DNA of 64,000 nt from Mariniphaga sp964559175 (GCA_964559175.1 CAZLGT010000001.1:143333-207332), one strand, 5' to 3'. Shown: positions 8,510-18,094, numbered from the stretch's first letter. Notes: generated from the letters alone by a model not told the origin. Numbers and translations are program-made.

Positions 8510-9307
8510 ATGAAGAAGTATTTCCTTTTCGTAATCACCGCAAGTGTATTTGCATTTTATTCGTGCCAGACCGAAAAGCCCTGGCAGCCACTTTTTAATG
8601 GTGAAAACCTCGAAAACTGGGACATGTACCTTGGTACTCCGCTCACAGGATTCGAAGATTTGGCTGAGGCCGCTACAACCGGCAAAGTGTTTACCGTAGT
8701 GGAAGAAAACGGAGAAAAGCTCATCCGGATTTCAGGCGAAGTAAATGGTTCGCTGGCTTCCCGCGACACTTTTGCAAACTACCATCTGCAACTGGTTTAT
8801 AAGTGGGGAACCGAAGTTTATACCAGCCGCAACAGCGGTTTGCTTTACCACAGCTTTGGCGATTTCGGCGAAGCACTTGGTACATGGATGGTAAACATCG
8901 AATGTCAGCTAATGCACGACCGCCTGGGCGACACCTACCTGATGAACAACACCTATTGCGAAACCGCAGTAAAAGAAACCGATGGCAGTTTTTATTATGC
9001 CAAAGATGGCGAAGTAAAACAGTTCAGTAAAGAACACAACGGGCCTCTGGTGAATAAGGCTTTTGATGCCGAAAATCCGTTGGGAGAATGGAATACCGTT
9101 GATTTGTATTGTGTTGGCCGTACTGCTGTGCATGTGGTAAACGGACAAGCCGTTATGGTGAACAACAACACAGGAATTGTTGAAAACGGAGAAATTCTTC
9201 CGCTCACCGGTGGAAAAATCCAGCTGCAATCGGAAGGTGGCGAATTGTTTATCAAAACCATTCAGGTTAAACCGATAAAAGAAATTCCGGCAGAAATACT
9301 GCCCTAA
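8510..9307 (+). CDS. DUF1080 lipoprotein (3-keto-disaccharide hydrolase family)
   Basis: A 265-residue lipoprotein: MKKYFLFVITASVFAFYSC ends in a lipobox Cys at residue 19. The mature part opens with PWQPLFNGENLENWDMY and ends with GGKIQLQSEGGELFIKTIQVKPI, the two signature blocks of DUF1080 (PF06439), a jelly-roll family. Some members hydrolyse 3-keto-glycosides; others are of unknown role in surface glycan use. It starts 20 bp after the upstream terminator, so its promoter must overlap that region. It converges on the methyltransferase gene. Confidence 0.88.
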   Translation: MKKYFLFVITASVFAFYSCQTEKPWQPLFNGENLENWDMYLGTPLTGFEDLAEAATTGKVFTVVEENGEKLIRISGEVNGSLASRDTFANYHLQLVYKWGTEVYTSRNSGLLYHSFGDFGEALGTWMVNIECQLMHDRLGDTYLMNNTYCETAVKETDGSFYYAKDGEVKQFSKEHNGPLVNKAFDAENPLGEWNTVDLYCVGRTAVHVVNGQAVMVNNNTGIVENGEILPLTGGKIQLQSEGGELFIKTIQVKPIKEIPAEILP

Positions 9308-9317
9308 GGTAAGCAAC

Positions 9318-10061
9318 TCATTTTTTAATGCAGGTAACTATCAGCGGAAGATGTTTTCCTCCGTAAGTGCCTGCATTAAAGTTTGAAAACAGCTGGATGT
9401 CAGTGAATCCGGCATCGTTCAGCTGGCCGATTAAATCTTTGCTATTCAATGCCAGCAAGTGTGTCTCGTTGGTAATCATCCTGTTTTCTTTTTTGATGTA
9501 CAGTTCAGTTTGAAAACGAACCAGTGAACTGTTTTCTTCAAAGGCATAGCGGCGAACAAACCGTATGTTTTCGGTTTCAATTAGTGGCAGTTCCGTAATC
9601 TGGTCTGAAAGGATGTAATCGTAGTTTAGTATTTGAAGTAAAAATTTGCCACGGGATTTTAGAATAGTTGAAACTCCCTCCAGCATTTGGGAAATGAGCT
9701 GCGCAGCAGGAAGATGCACCAGCGTGTTTCCGAAACACAAAACCAGGTCGAACTGTTGCGCCGGGAAATCTTTTTTCAGATGCAGCATATCGCCCCTCTG
9801 AAACAGCAGAGATAGGTGAGTTTTTCTTGTTTTTGCCTCTCTCAGCAGGTTTTCGTTCAGGTCGATTCCGGTAACATGTGCTCCGTTTACCGCCAGTTGA
9901 TAAGCCAGCTCACCAGTGGCACAACCAATGTCCAAAATGTGTTTGCCTGCCAAATCCCTGCTGTTTCGGATTACAAATTGCAATTGTGCCGGATTGAAGG
10001 GAAAAATTTCGGGATAGAGTTTTGATATGGAAGAGTAAAATTCGTTTTGGTTGTCCTTCAT
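9318..10061 (-). CDS. class I SAM-dependent methyltransferase
   Basis: A 247-residue protein with the SAM-binding motif ILDIGCATGELAYQLA (residues about 41-56), the acidic GIDLNENLL at the end of strand 2, and FDLVLCFGNTLVHL as motif II/post-I. The substrate is not predictable: no partner gene points to one. It lies 12 bp after the acyl-CoA synthetase gene on the same strand and is probably cotranscribed with it. Confidence 0.85.
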   Translation of the reverse strand: MKDNQNEFYSSISKLYPEIFPFNPAQLQFVIRNSRDLAGKHILDIGCATGELAYQLAVNGAHVTGIDLNENLLREAKTRKTHLSLLFQRGDMLHLKKDFPAQQFDLVLCFGNTLVHLPAAQLISQMLEGVSTILKSRGKFLLQILNYDYILSDQITELPLIETENIRFVRRYAFEENSSLVRFQTELYIKKENRMITNETHLLALNSKDLIGQLNDAGFTDIQLFSNFNAGTYGGKHLPLIVTCIKK

Positions 10062-10073
10062 GGAATTTTTACA

Positions 10074-12137
10074 TTATTTCATTTTTTCAATTCTCACTCT
10101 CGCATCCACAGCCAGAATTTCTTTTTCGTTTCCCAGCAACGGGTTAATATCGAGTTCTTTAATTTCAGTTGCAAAGCGCAGCAGGCACGAAAGCCTCACA
10201 ATAATTTCAGCAAATTGCGGAATATCCACCCCTGATTGCCGGCGATAGCCTTTCATTAGTTTGTAAGATTTCAGCTGCCGGAGCATTGACATGGCTTCAT
10301 CTAAAGAGAGAGGCGCCAATCCAGATGCTACATCCTTCAGCACTTCCACATAAATTCCGCCCAAACCGCAAAGCACAATATGCCCGAAATTTTCTTCGTA
10401 GGTAGCGCCCAGGAAAAGCTCCATTCCGGAGGCCATTTGCGCCACCAAAACTCCTTCCACCCCTTCCATTTCGTTGAGGTGGTGAAATTCTTTCCGCACC
10501 TGGTCAACATTCCTGATGTTCAGAATTACTCCGCCCACATCGGTTTTGTGCAACGGGCCAACCACTTTCATTACCACCGGAAACCCGATATTCATGGCGG
10601 CGAGCATGGCTTCGGTTTCGGTTTTGGCCACAATTTCCTTAACCCGGGGAATGCCGGCGGCATCGAACAACTGGTGGATTATTTCCGGGGGTTGATACCC
10701 GTCAGCAGTATTTTCAACAATTCTTCGGATGGCATTCACCTTTATCCCCTCCATAAAAATTTCCGAAGAAGCTGGTGGTGGTGTATGAATGACCTTGGTG
10801 AGCGCCCGGCCAAGCAAAACCTCATCGGGGAAGTTTACATTTCCATGCGAAAGAAAATAGGAAACATCTTCTTCTACATTGATGATGGATGGCAGAATGG
10901 GATAAACCGGTTTGCGGCAGGTTTTCATTTTTTGATCGAGCGTTTCGTACACATTGCGGATGGGGAACAGTCCCGGACTGCCATAAATAACCGCCATGCC
11001 GTCCACATCGAAATCATTTTCGCAGGCATCCACAATTTCACCCAGTTGTTCTGCCGTTCCGGTAGCCAGAAAATCGATGGGGTTTTCTACCGAAGAGCCC
11101 GGGAAAAGTTTTTCCTTCAGGGCTTCCTTTGCAGGCGAATCGGGAATTTGCGGAATTTTCAGGCCGCCGTCTTCCAGTGCATCGGTGAGCATTACTCCCG
11201 GTCCACCGGCGTGTGTAATAATGGCCAGTTTCCGGCCTTTCAGTTCCTTGCACATAAACACATTGGCCACGGTGGTCAGTTCCTCCCGGCCATAGCACCG
11301 CACAATACCTGCTTTTCTGAAAAGGGCTTCAACTGCAGCATCGGAACTGGTAAGCGCTCCTGTGTGCGACGAGGCAGCACGGCTTCCTGCCTGCGAACTT
11401 CCTGCCTTGATGGCCGCAATTTTACATCCTTTTCTGATTAGTGAGGAGGCATGAATAAGCAGCTTGTCAGGGTTGTCGATATTTTCGATATAGAGAAGCT
11501 TCACCCGGGGACTTTCACCCGGAATATACGTTTCGTCGAGGTAGGCCAGTATGTCTTCCACACCGGTCTGGGCGCTATTGCCTACCGAAAACACATTGGC
11601 AAACCGCAGCCCCTTGGGAATTCCTGATTCCATAATAAAAACGGCAGTTGCACCGGAGCCCGAAATAAAATCGCAGCCGTGCGGAGTTAATGGTGGAACA
11701 GGGGTGGTAAAAACACTGGCATGATGAGGTGTCATCACACCAATGCAGTTGGGACCGATGAGGCAGCCGTTGTGCCGGTCAATTACCTCCACAATTTTTT
11801 GTTCCAGCTTTTTTCCTTCCTCATTCGTTTCGCCAAAACCGGCAGAAATGATGATAAATGCTTTGGTGTTTTTTTGTGAAGCCAAAACTTCAACAGCAGG
11901 CAAACAAAATTGTGCAGGAATGGCCAAAATAGCCAAATCGACCTCCGGCAGGTCCTCGACATTTAAAAAAGCAGGTATCCCCTGAATTTCTTTTTCTTTG
12001 GGGTTAACCACATACAATCGGCCTTTACAGGAATGTTCGATGAGGTTTTTTACAATTTTTCCTCCGGGCTTCATGGTGTTGTTTGAAGCCCCGATAACGA
12101 CTATACTTTCCGGCCTGAACAGCTTTTTGTTTACCAT
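10074..12137 (-). CDS. ADP-forming acetate/acyl-CoA synthetase (fused alpha-beta)
   Basis: It interconverts acyl-CoA, ADP and phosphate with acid, CoA and ATP, a substrate-level phosphorylation step common in fermentative bacteria and archaea. The protein carries an N-terminal CoA-binding fold (ESIVVIGASNNTMKPGGK), a succinyl-CoA-ligase-like segment with SSHTGALTSSDAAV containing the phosphorylated His, and a C-terminal ATP-grasp domain (FPVVMKVVGPLHKTDVGGV). I choose ATG 12137 (687 residues), where the CoA-binding domain starts; two upstream in-frame starts at 12158 and 12194 are possible. It is divergent from the universal stress protein gene. Confidence 0.87.
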   Translation of the reverse strand: MVNKKLFRPESIVVIGASNNTMKPGGKIVKNLIEHSCKGRLYVVNPKEKEIQGIPAFLNVEDLPEVDLAILAIPAQFCLPAVEVLASQKNTKAFIIISAGFGETNEEGKKLEQKIVEVIDRHNGCLIGPNCIGVMTPHHASVFTTPVPPLTPHGCDFISGSGATAVFIMESGIPKGLRFANVFSVGNSAQTGVEDILAYLDETYIPGESPRVKLLYIENIDNPDKLLIHASSLIRKGCKIAAIKAGSSQAGSRAASSHTGALTSSDAAVEALFRKAGIVRCYGREELTTVANVFMCKELKGRKLAIITHAGGPGVMLTDALEDGGLKIPQIPDSPAKEALKEKLFPGSSVENPIDFLATGTAEQLGEIVDACENDFDVDGMAVIYGSPGLFPIRNVYETLDQKMKTCRKPVYPILPSIINVEEDVSYFLSHGNVNFPDEVLLGRALTKVIHTPPPASSEIFMEGIKVNAIRRIVENTADGYQPPEIIHQLFDAAGIPRVKEIVAKTETEAMLAAMNIGFPVVMKVVGPLHKTDVGGVILNIRNVDQVRKEFHHLNEMEGVEGVLVAQMASGMELFLGATYEENFGHIVLCGLGGIYVEVLKDVASGLAPLSLDEAMSMLRQLKSYKLMKGYRRQSGVDIPQFAEIIVRLSCLLRFATEIKELDINPLLGNEKEILAVDARVRIEKMK

Positions 12138-12255
12138 GCCATAACTTTTATTTGGCATAAATGTACATATTTTGAACACATCTATCCCTGACATTTTTCA
12201 ACCCCTGTATTTTCTTAACTGCATGGATTTCTATATTTTTAGCCAAATTTCCATT

Positions 12256-13068
12256 ATGGACGAAAAGAAAGAACAAAAAATTGTTGTTTTTACAACCCTT
12301 TCTTCTTCCGATAAAAACCTTATTTTAACCGGAGTAACCCTCGCTAATGCATTTGGCAAAGAACTGTGCCTGACTTACCGGTTAAAGAAAAGTGAAGAAA
12401 AAAAACGACATATTTTCAAACGGAATCTGGTGGGATATGCCCTTTCGCTGAAAGAAGAAATTCCCGGAATCAGAACTTCTGTTTTGGTTTTGCAGGAAAG
12501 GATGAGGGAGCTGCCTGAAATACTGGCCGATGAATACGAGGCTATCCTGTTTGTTGCCGACGCAGCATCCTTCCCGAAGTTCTCAGGAGCTGTAACTGAA
12601 AGCCCGGTGCCTTTTCTCTTTGTCAACACCCGGGCGCCCCTGTCAACTTTCAAAAAAGTAGTTTTGCCTGTCGATTTGCGTAAAGAGACAAGCGATTCGG
12701 CACTTTGGTGCAGCTGGTTCGGTCGCTTCAAACAGTCGGAGATTGTGGTTGTTGCAGCAAGTGATAAAAGTCACGATTCCCAACGGCAGGTCGGGAAGAA
12801 TGTGTTGTTCACCAAAAAACTGTTTCAGAGGTTTAACGTTGGGCATCACATTTTTAAGGGCAGTAAATCCAGTTTGCAAAACAGTTTCGAAGCACTTGAA
12901 TTTGCCCTTGCCGATAAGGCCGACATGCTGGTGCTGCTTGGCAGCTCGGTGATTACACCCCTCGACTGGCTGATTGGACTTCCTGAGCGTAAAATCATAC
13001 GAAGTGCAGAAGAAATTCCTGTTTTGCTGGTAAACCCCAGGCGCGACAACTACGTTTTGTGCGATTGA
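12256..13068 (+). CDS. universal stress protein family
   Basis: About 270 residues from the ATG at 12256 (MDEKKEQKIVVFTTLS). Two roughly 130-residue alpha/beta halves are suggested: the second begins at FKKVVLPVDLRKETSDSALW and ends with DMLVLLGSSV...EIPVLLVNPR, the usual end of UspA domains. The ATP-binding G-2X-G-9X-G-S/T motif is not obvious, so it may be a non-nucleotide-binding type. It is divergently arranged with the acyl-CoA synthetase gene, sharing a 118 bp intergenic region. Confidence 0.75.
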   Translation: MDEKKEQKIVVFTTLSSSDKNLILTGVTLANAFGKELCLTYRLKKSEEKKRHIFKRNLVGYALSLKEEIPGIRTSVLVLQERMRELPEILADEYEAILFVADAASFPKFSGAVTESPVPFLFVNTRAPLSTFKKVVLPVDLRKETSDSALWCSWFGRFKQSEIVVVAASDKSHDSQRQVGKNVLFTKKLFQRFNVGHHIFKGSKSSLQNSFEALEFALADKADMLVLLGSSVITPLDWLIGLPERKIIRSAEEIPVLLVNPRRDNYVLCD

Positions 13069-13162
13069 ATCTGACAATTAGGTTAACTGCTATTGGATGA
13101 AAACAAACGGTATTTTTATGCACAATTCCCCATGAAATTCATTAATACTTATGCAAATTTTC

Positions 13163-13170
13163 TAATTTTG
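13163..13170 (+). promoter_or_regulatory. -7 promoter element (TAATTTTG) for the NusG-like gene
   Basis: Exact TAnnTTTG match. It sits 42 bp before the ATG at 13212 and only 2 bp before the in-frame GTG at 13173, so it argues for the ATG as the start. Confidence 0.55.
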
Positions 13171-13211
13171 ATGTGGAGGACCAGGGGGTCCATTTACAAT
13201 TTGGGTTGAAC

Positions 13212-13745
13212 ATGACAAACAAATCGGCAAACGGGAAAGAATGGCGTGTAGTTTATACCAGATCGAGGGCAGAAAAGAAAGTGTATGCCGCGCTGATCGC
13301 TCAACACATTGATTGCTTTTTGCCGCTTCAAAGAAAACTGAGGCAATGGAAAGACCGGAAAAAGTGGGTTGAGATGCCGCTTATTTCCGGATATTGTTTT
13401 GTGAATATCGATAAGAGTGAATATGAAAAAGTGCTCCGGACCGATAATGTGGTGAGTTATGTGCGATTTGAATCGAAACCCGCCCGCATTCCTATAACCC
13501 AGATTGAATACCTGCGGCAGATGCTGAATCAGTCGGATTTTGAGGTGGAGGTATCGCGTGAAACATTCAAGCCGGGTAAGCTTGTGGAAATAATTAGCGG
13601 CCCAATGGTCGGACTGCGGGGCGAATTACTCGACTGCAGGGGTAAAAACCGGTTTGTTTTGCGCATTCATCAAATCAACACTGTTTTTTCAGTGGAGGTT
13701 CCGGCAGATAAGCTGACTTTACTTCCCGTGGCAAAAGAAGTGTAA
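13212..13745 (+). CDS. NusG-like (UpxY/RfaH-type) transcription antiterminator
   Basis: A 177-residue protein. The N-terminal NGN domain begins EWRVVYTRSRAEKKVYAALI and has the FLPLQRKLRQWKDRKK and SGYCFVNI blocks. The C-terminal KOW domain is FKPGKLVEIISGPMVGLRGE. This architecture is the specialised NusG-paralogue family that relieves early termination in capsule loci of Bacteroides (UpxY). No polysaccharide locus follows; the next gene is araA with its own promoter and terminator. It may act in trans or be an orphan left by loss of a capsule operon. The downstream target is not visible here. Confidence 0.85.
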   Translation: MTNKSANGKEWRVVYTRSRAEKKVYAALIAQHIDCFLPLQRKLRQWKDRKKWVEMPLISGYCFVNIDKSEYEKVLRTDNVVSYVRFESKPARIPITQIEYLRQMLNQSDFEVEVSRETFKPGKLVEIISGPMVGLRGELLDCRGKNRFVLRIHQINTVFSVEVPADKLTLLPVAKEV

Positions 13746-13782
13746 ATTTAAAATGTAACTTTTACTTTTTAAATATATTTTC

Positions 13783-13790
13783 TACCTTTA
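13783..13790 (+). promoter_or_regulatory. probable -7 element (TACCTTTA) for araA
   Basis: Seven of eight bases match TAnnTTTG, 25 bp before the araA ATG in an AT-rich gap. Confidence 0.35.
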
Positions 13791-13815
13791 GCTAAAATTT
13801 AAAAAGAAATAAACC

Positions 13816-15324
13816 ATGACTGATTTTAACAAGCTGGAGATATGGTTTGTAACCGGAAGCCAGCATTTATACGGAGAAGAAACCTTAAAGCAGGTGGATG
13901 CCGATTCGTCAGAAATAGTAAAGGGGCTGAACGCCTCGGGTAAGATGCCCGTGCAGATTGTTTTCAAGCCTGTGGTAAAAACTCCCGATGAAATTCTGGA
14001 CATTTGTGTACAGGCCAGTGCCAGCAAAAACTGCATCGGGTTAATTACCTGGATGCACACCTTTTCGCCGGCCAAAATGTGGATTGGCGGCCTGAAAGCG
14101 CTGAGTAAGCCTTACATGCACCTGCATACCCAGTTTAACCGCGATTTGCCCTGGAGCGAAATCGATATGGACTACATGAACCTGCACCAGAGTGCCCACG
14201 GCGACCGCGAATACGGTTTCATCAACACACGCATGCGGAAAAACCGCAAAGTGGTGGTTGGCCACTGGAAAGATGAAAAAGTGCAAAACCAGGTGGCCCT
14301 TTGGTGCCGCACTGCTATTGGCTGGCACGATTCACAAGGCTTGAAAGTGGCCCGCTTTGGCGACAACATGCGCGAAGTGGCCGTTACCGAAGGCGACAAG
14401 GTGGAAGCACAGATTAAATTTGGCTGGCAGATTTCTGCTTACGGTGTGGGCGATTTGGTGGAATACGTTGAGAAAGTTAACGATGCAGAGGTAGATGAAT
14501 TGTACAAAGAATACGAGTCGCTTTACGATGTAGCCGAAAATTGTAAACCGGGCGGCGAATACCACGAAAATGTGCGCGTTCAGGCACGGTACGAAATTGC
14601 CATGAAAAGGTTTATGGAAGACGGCAATTTTAAAGCTTTCACCACAAATTTTGAAAACCTCACCGGACTGGATCAATTACCAGGACTGGCCTCGCAACGG
14701 TTAATGGCCGCCGGCTACGGTTTTGGCGCCGAGGGCGACTGGAAACAGGCGGCCATGCTGCGCATCATCAAAACCATGTCGGAAGGAATGCCGGGCGGCA
14801 GTTCGTTTATGGAAGATTACACCTACCATCTCGACCCGGCCAATGAAGCAGTTCTGGGAGCACACATGCTGGAAATCTGTCCGAGCATTGCGGCTCAAAA
14901 ACCAAGGCTGGAAGTTCAACCTTTGGGAATTGGTGGTAAAGATGCACCGGCCCGTTTGATTTTTGAAAGTTCCACCGGCGATGCCATGAATGTAACATTA
15001 ATTGACATGGGCAACCGTTTCCGGTTGATTGTTAACACACTTGATGTGATTGATCCTTTGGAAAAAATGCCCAAACTTCCGGTAGCTTCGGCATTCTGGA
15101 AAACGCACCCCAGCATGGCCGACGGCGCTGCAGCCTGGATTTACGCCGGCGGAACCCACCACTCGGCATTTACGCTGGCACTTACGCCTGAATACATCGA
15201 AACATTTGCAGAATATGCCGATGTGGAATTTGTGGTTATCGATAAAAACACCGATTTAACCACATTCAAAAAAGAATTACGCTGGAACGAAATTTATTAT
15301 ATGCTGGCAAACGGGCTGAAATAA
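13816..15324 (+). CDS. araA: L-arabinose isomerase
   Basis: It converts L-arabinose to L-ribulose in the cytosol. The 502-residue length and the opening LEIWFVTGSQHLYGEETL are diagnostic. Metal and active-site regions include FEHL-equivalent residues in SFMEDYTYHL (Glu around residue 333) and HPSMADGAAAWIYAGGTHHS near the C-terminus. It stands alone: no araB or araD is adjacent, so the rest of the pathway must be elsewhere. A strong terminator follows 40 bp after the stop. Confidence 0.96.
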   Translation: MTDFNKLEIWFVTGSQHLYGEETLKQVDADSSEIVKGLNASGKMPVQIVFKPVVKTPDEILDICVQASASKNCIGLITWMHTFSPAKMWIGGLKALSKPYMHLHTQFNRDLPWSEIDMDYMNLHQSAHGDREYGFINTRMRKNRKVVVGHWKDEKVQNQVALWCRTAIGWHDSQGLKVARFGDNMREVAVTEGDKVEAQIKFGWQISAYGVGDLVEYVEKVNDAEVDELYKEYESLYDVAENCKPGGEYHENVRVQARYEIAMKRFMEDGNFKAFTTNFENLTGLDQLPGLASQRLMAAGYGFGAEGDWKQAAMLRIIKTMSEGMPGGSSFMEDYTYHLDPANEAVLGAHMLEICPSIAAQKPRLEVQPLGIGGKDAPARLIFESSTGDAMNVTLIDMGNRFRLIVNTLDVIDPLEKMPKLPVASAFWKTHPSMADGAAAWIYAGGTHHSAFTLALTPEYIETFAEYADVEFVVIDKNTDLTTFKKELRWNEIYYMLANGLK

Positions 15325-15363
15325 AATAGATTTTTTATTTTATTGCCCGTGCCCGATAAGATA

Positions 15364-15405
15364 AAAACCACCGCATCTGATAAAATCAGAGACGGTGGTT
15401 TTCTT
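15364..15405 (+). terminator. strong rho-independent terminator after araA
   Basis: AAAACCACCG (15364-15373) pairs perfectly with CGGTGGTTTT (15393-15402); inside, TCTGAT and ATCAGA form a second stem with an AAA loop. A T-rich tail follows. Confidence 0.85.
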
Positions 15406-15419
15406 TTGTGAATTAATTT

Positions 15420-15569
15420 TTATACCCTTATCTTTCCAATATTGCCGAAAAAATCATTCACCCTGGCGAACAGGTTTCCAGGTTAATTGTTTTTCGTTCT
15501 GAAAAACCAATTAATGAACTTGATATACGAATGGAAAAAGCGGATTTTGAAGTGATTGGCAAAAAGTAA
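15420..15569 (+). pseudogene. possible gene remnant (start-less reading frame)
   Basis: Between the araA terminator and the next gene the plus strand holds about 49 open codons ending at TAA 15567. They read like real protein (AEKIIHPGEQVSRLIVF, then INELDIRMEKADFEVIGKK) but have no usable start codon upstream of the last 12 residues. I do not recognise the family. It could be the tail of a deleted gene, or chance. Confidence 0.3.
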
Positions 15570-15591
15570 TTCGGTACAAATTGTTCCTTGT

Positions 15592-16902
15592 TTAAGGTAA
15601 TTTATCAAAATCTATTTCCGGCGAGATACCGTTACTTTTACGTTCAAAAAACGTATCGATGATGGTTTTATCGCTGAAGAATCCGCAGTTTTTCAGGAAA
15701 AACCGGTCGTCTTGCACCCCGCCGGCATAATCCAGCCGTGAATCTTTCCTTGCAGTGGCATCGGCAGTGAATTTAATTCTGGTAAGTTCGGTCCAGTTTC
15801 CGGCAGTGTTGCAAACCCACTGGTTGGAATACCAGGCCATGCGCGACTGGTCGCCGGTGTGGGTGATAAAATTTTCGAGGAAGGAATATAATCCTTTCAG
15901 CCAGGTATCGGTTTTGGGCCGCCTGAAACTGGCAATCAGCTTCCACCCGCTTTCTTCAGGGGCAAAAAACCAGGCGGTAAAATCGGTAGAACCATTGCCG
16001 GTGGGTTCGCCTTTCAGCAAAAACTGGTATGTGGTTCCGGCTTTCCAGTTGTAGCGTAAAAAACTTTGTCCGCCCGAACCTTCGTTTCCAAACTCACCGG
16101 TGTAAACACCATCTCCTTTTTTCAGCAACACAATGCGGTCTTCTTCCGGAATTTCAGCGGGATTGTCGGTCTGAAACGGACTCCACACCGAAAACAGCAC
16201 CCGTCGTTCGGTTTCAGAATTTACCTGAATGCCAAAATAACCCTGTCCAAAACCGTTGGCCATATAATACGATCCAATCACATCCTCACCCTCGGGAACT
16301 TCAATCTCACTGTAAAACCATTTCACATCACCGGTATTTTCAGGAACCTGAAAACCCAGGTGCACAGATGGTCCGCGGCGCCCCCAGTAAAAATCGTCTT
16401 TTACAAAATATACCTCACCGCTGGTTGCCTGGCCGCCAATAAGAACGGCTTCAATATCGGCAAACGTTTGTCCGCTTTTTTGAATGCCTTCAAATTCTAC
16501 CCAGTGGTAACCCGGTTCACTTACCGAAAAAATTCCCGCCGGAATGGTATCGAAAGCACTGTTGTTCATAACCAACTGTTTCTCTTCTTCGTTGCATGAA
16601 ATTTTCAATTCAGAAGTTCCATGCTGTGCCCGCGCAACAATTCCCACATGCAAATCACCGGTTTGCTCAACTCTGAAGTAGGTGCGAATTTTGACATCTT
16701 TTTCGCTCCAGTTGGTAATTCCCTGTTCTTTAATCACATCTCGGTTTTTGGATGCATTTTCTAACACCCAGCTATTGCCATAAGCTGGAATGGAATGGCT
16801 GAAGGTGAGTTTTTCGGGCATTTTATCCTCTTTCTTTTGGCAGGCACCGTTTAAAAACACAAAAATGAACAGTGAAAATGAAAAAATATTAAAGATTGTC
16901 AT
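15592..16902 (-). CDS. DUF3472 (with DUF5077-like N-terminus) lipoprotein
   Basis: From the ATG at 16902 the protein has 436 residues and a lipoprotein signal (MTIFNIFSFSLFIFVFLNGAC, Cys at 21). The N-terminal half contains AYGNSWVLENASKNRDVI and the second half VHLGFQVPENTGDVKWFYSEIEVPEGED, matching the DUF5077 plus DUF3472 arrangement of Bacteroidota surface proteins. Function is unknown. Several upstream in-frame starts lie within the end of the glycosyltransferase gene; the chosen one overlaps it by 14 bp, implying coexpression. Confidence 0.78.
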   Translation of the reverse strand: MTIFNIFSFSLFIFVFLNGACQKKEDKMPEKLTFSHSIPAYGNSWVLENASKNRDVIKEQGITNWSEKDVKIRTYFRVEQTGDLHVGIVARAQHGTSELKISCNEEEKQLVMNNSAFDTIPAGIFSVSEPGYHWVEFEGIQKSGQTFADIEAVLIGGQATSGEVYFVKDDFYWGRRGPSVHLGFQVPENTGDVKWFYSEIEVPEGEDVIGSYYMANGFGQGYFGIQVNSETERRVLFSVWSPFQTDNPAEIPEEDRIVLLKKGDGVYTGEFGNEGSGGQSFLRYNWKAGTTYQFLLKGEPTGNGSTDFTAWFFAPEESGWKLIASFRRPKTDTWLKGLYSFLENFITHTGDQSRMAWYSNQWVCNTAGNWTELTRIKFTADATARKDSRLDYAGGVQDDRFFLKNCGFFSDKTIIDTFFERKSNGISPEIDFDKLP

Positions 16903-18094
16903 TTGTCTGATTTCTTTGAATTTCATTGAGCTGGTAAATTTGAGCCGCAAGATCGGCTTTTTGATAGTATTTTTCATGTGAAAAATTCAGGAATTTCAAA
17001 ATTTTAAAGGCATTGAACTTTTGAAAAAAACGGTTCTGAAACGTTTCCGGCGAAGAGCAGTTTTTGTTTAAATCGCTGATTTCGAGCCGAAAATTATCTT
17101 CTTTTAAAAACAATTCCACTGGGGCGGGTAGTTTCTTTATCCAATCTTCGTATTGTTCTTCTGAAATCTTATAAAACAGGTGGTTCACATCGAAAAACTG
17201 TTTCAAATCGGCAAAAGCCTTCAAGTTGTATGTTTTGCTCAGGTCTTCCTCTCCTTTCATCCATTTTTGCAAAACAGGGCCGGTGCCAAACGGGACGCGG
17301 TCGGACAGCCGGGCAGAAGGGTGAACTGTGGTCCCGGTAATTTCTCCAACAGGCCCAATCTGCACCAGATTTTGCAGGAAATAAAAATCTTCGCCGGCCT
17401 GCCTGCGGTTCATGCCGCCGCGTTTCACATACGCTTTGGCTTTTACGGCAAATGCCGAACCCACTGTAAACATGGGGTAGGGATAGCCGGTAAAACCCAA
17501 TGCATTTTTGTAATAATCCATGTATTTTTCGTAAAGCTGAATACCTTCCAAATGCTTTCCGTCCAACCCTTCGGTTTGATGCGAAAAAGCTATGGTAGCT
17601 CCAACTTTATCAGGGTTTTGTTTAAACCAGTGCTCAATTTCAACCAAATAATTCTTCTCCACCAACGTGTCTGCGTCCAGCGAAACCAGAATTCCGTCCG
17701 GCTTATTTTTCAGGTTAAATCTCCGTATGGCCTCGTCCATGCCACTTTTTCGTGCCAGTCCGGCCCCTGCCCATTTTTTTTTCAGCACAACGGGGCCTGC
17801 CGCAAAAAAAATCAATCCAGCTTTTGGGTGGGTTGAAATCCATTGGTCAGCTTCTTTTTTTGTTGTTAAGTTTAGGTTTTTCGTCTCATCCGAAGCATTT
17901 TCGGAATGATTGATAAGAAGGATAACCTCAACTTTGGCATCCGGCAGGCGACAGGCAAAGAGTGATTCAAGGGTTTTCAGGACTTCAGGCTCGCGAAAAC
18001 AGGGAATTACAACCGAAATTCCGAATTCAGGGTCGGGGTTTTGCGGAATCAGAGCCGGCACTCTGTTTTTTTCGAGATAACGGTTTGCAAACAT
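16889..18094 (-). CDS. GT2-family glycosyltransferase
   Basis: Start at ATG 18094 (401 residues); an earlier in-frame start would run into the ompH gene. The GT-A fold is shown by ISVVIPCFREPEVLKTLESL (residues about 26-45), the metal-binding DAD in VSLDADTLVEKNY, and QAGEDFYFLQ (the ED motif). There is no long hydrophobic segment, so it is probably cytosolic or peripherally attached. It is cotranscribed with the DUF3472 lipoprotein. The sugar and acceptor are unknown. Confidence 0.82.
   Translation of the reverse strand: MFANRYLEKNRVPALIPQNPDPEFGISVVIPCFREPEVLKTLESLFACRLPDAKVEVILLINHSENASDETKNLNLTTKKEADQWISTHPKAGLIFFAAGPVVLKKKWAGAGLARKSGMDEAIRRFNLKNKPDGILVSLDADTLVEKNYLVEIEHWFKQNPDKVGATIAFSHQTEGLDGKHLEGIQLYEKYMDYYKNALGFTGYPYPMFTVGSAFAVKAKAYVKRGGMNRRQAGEDFYFLQNLVQIGPVGEITGTTVHPSARLSDRVPFGTGPVLQKWMKGEEDLSKTYNLKAFADLKQFFDVNHLFYKISEEQYEDWIKKLPAPVELFLKEDNFRLEISDLNKNCSSPETFQNRFFQKFNAFKILKFLNFSHEKYYQKADLAAQIYQLNEIQRNQTNDNL

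Noticed and set aside
10380..11441. A 353-codon plus-strand open frame opposite the acyl-CoA synthetase gene
   Set aside because: It is a shadow of the well-supported minus-strand gene; its composition (many His, Phe) is that of antisense reading and it has no recognisable domain.
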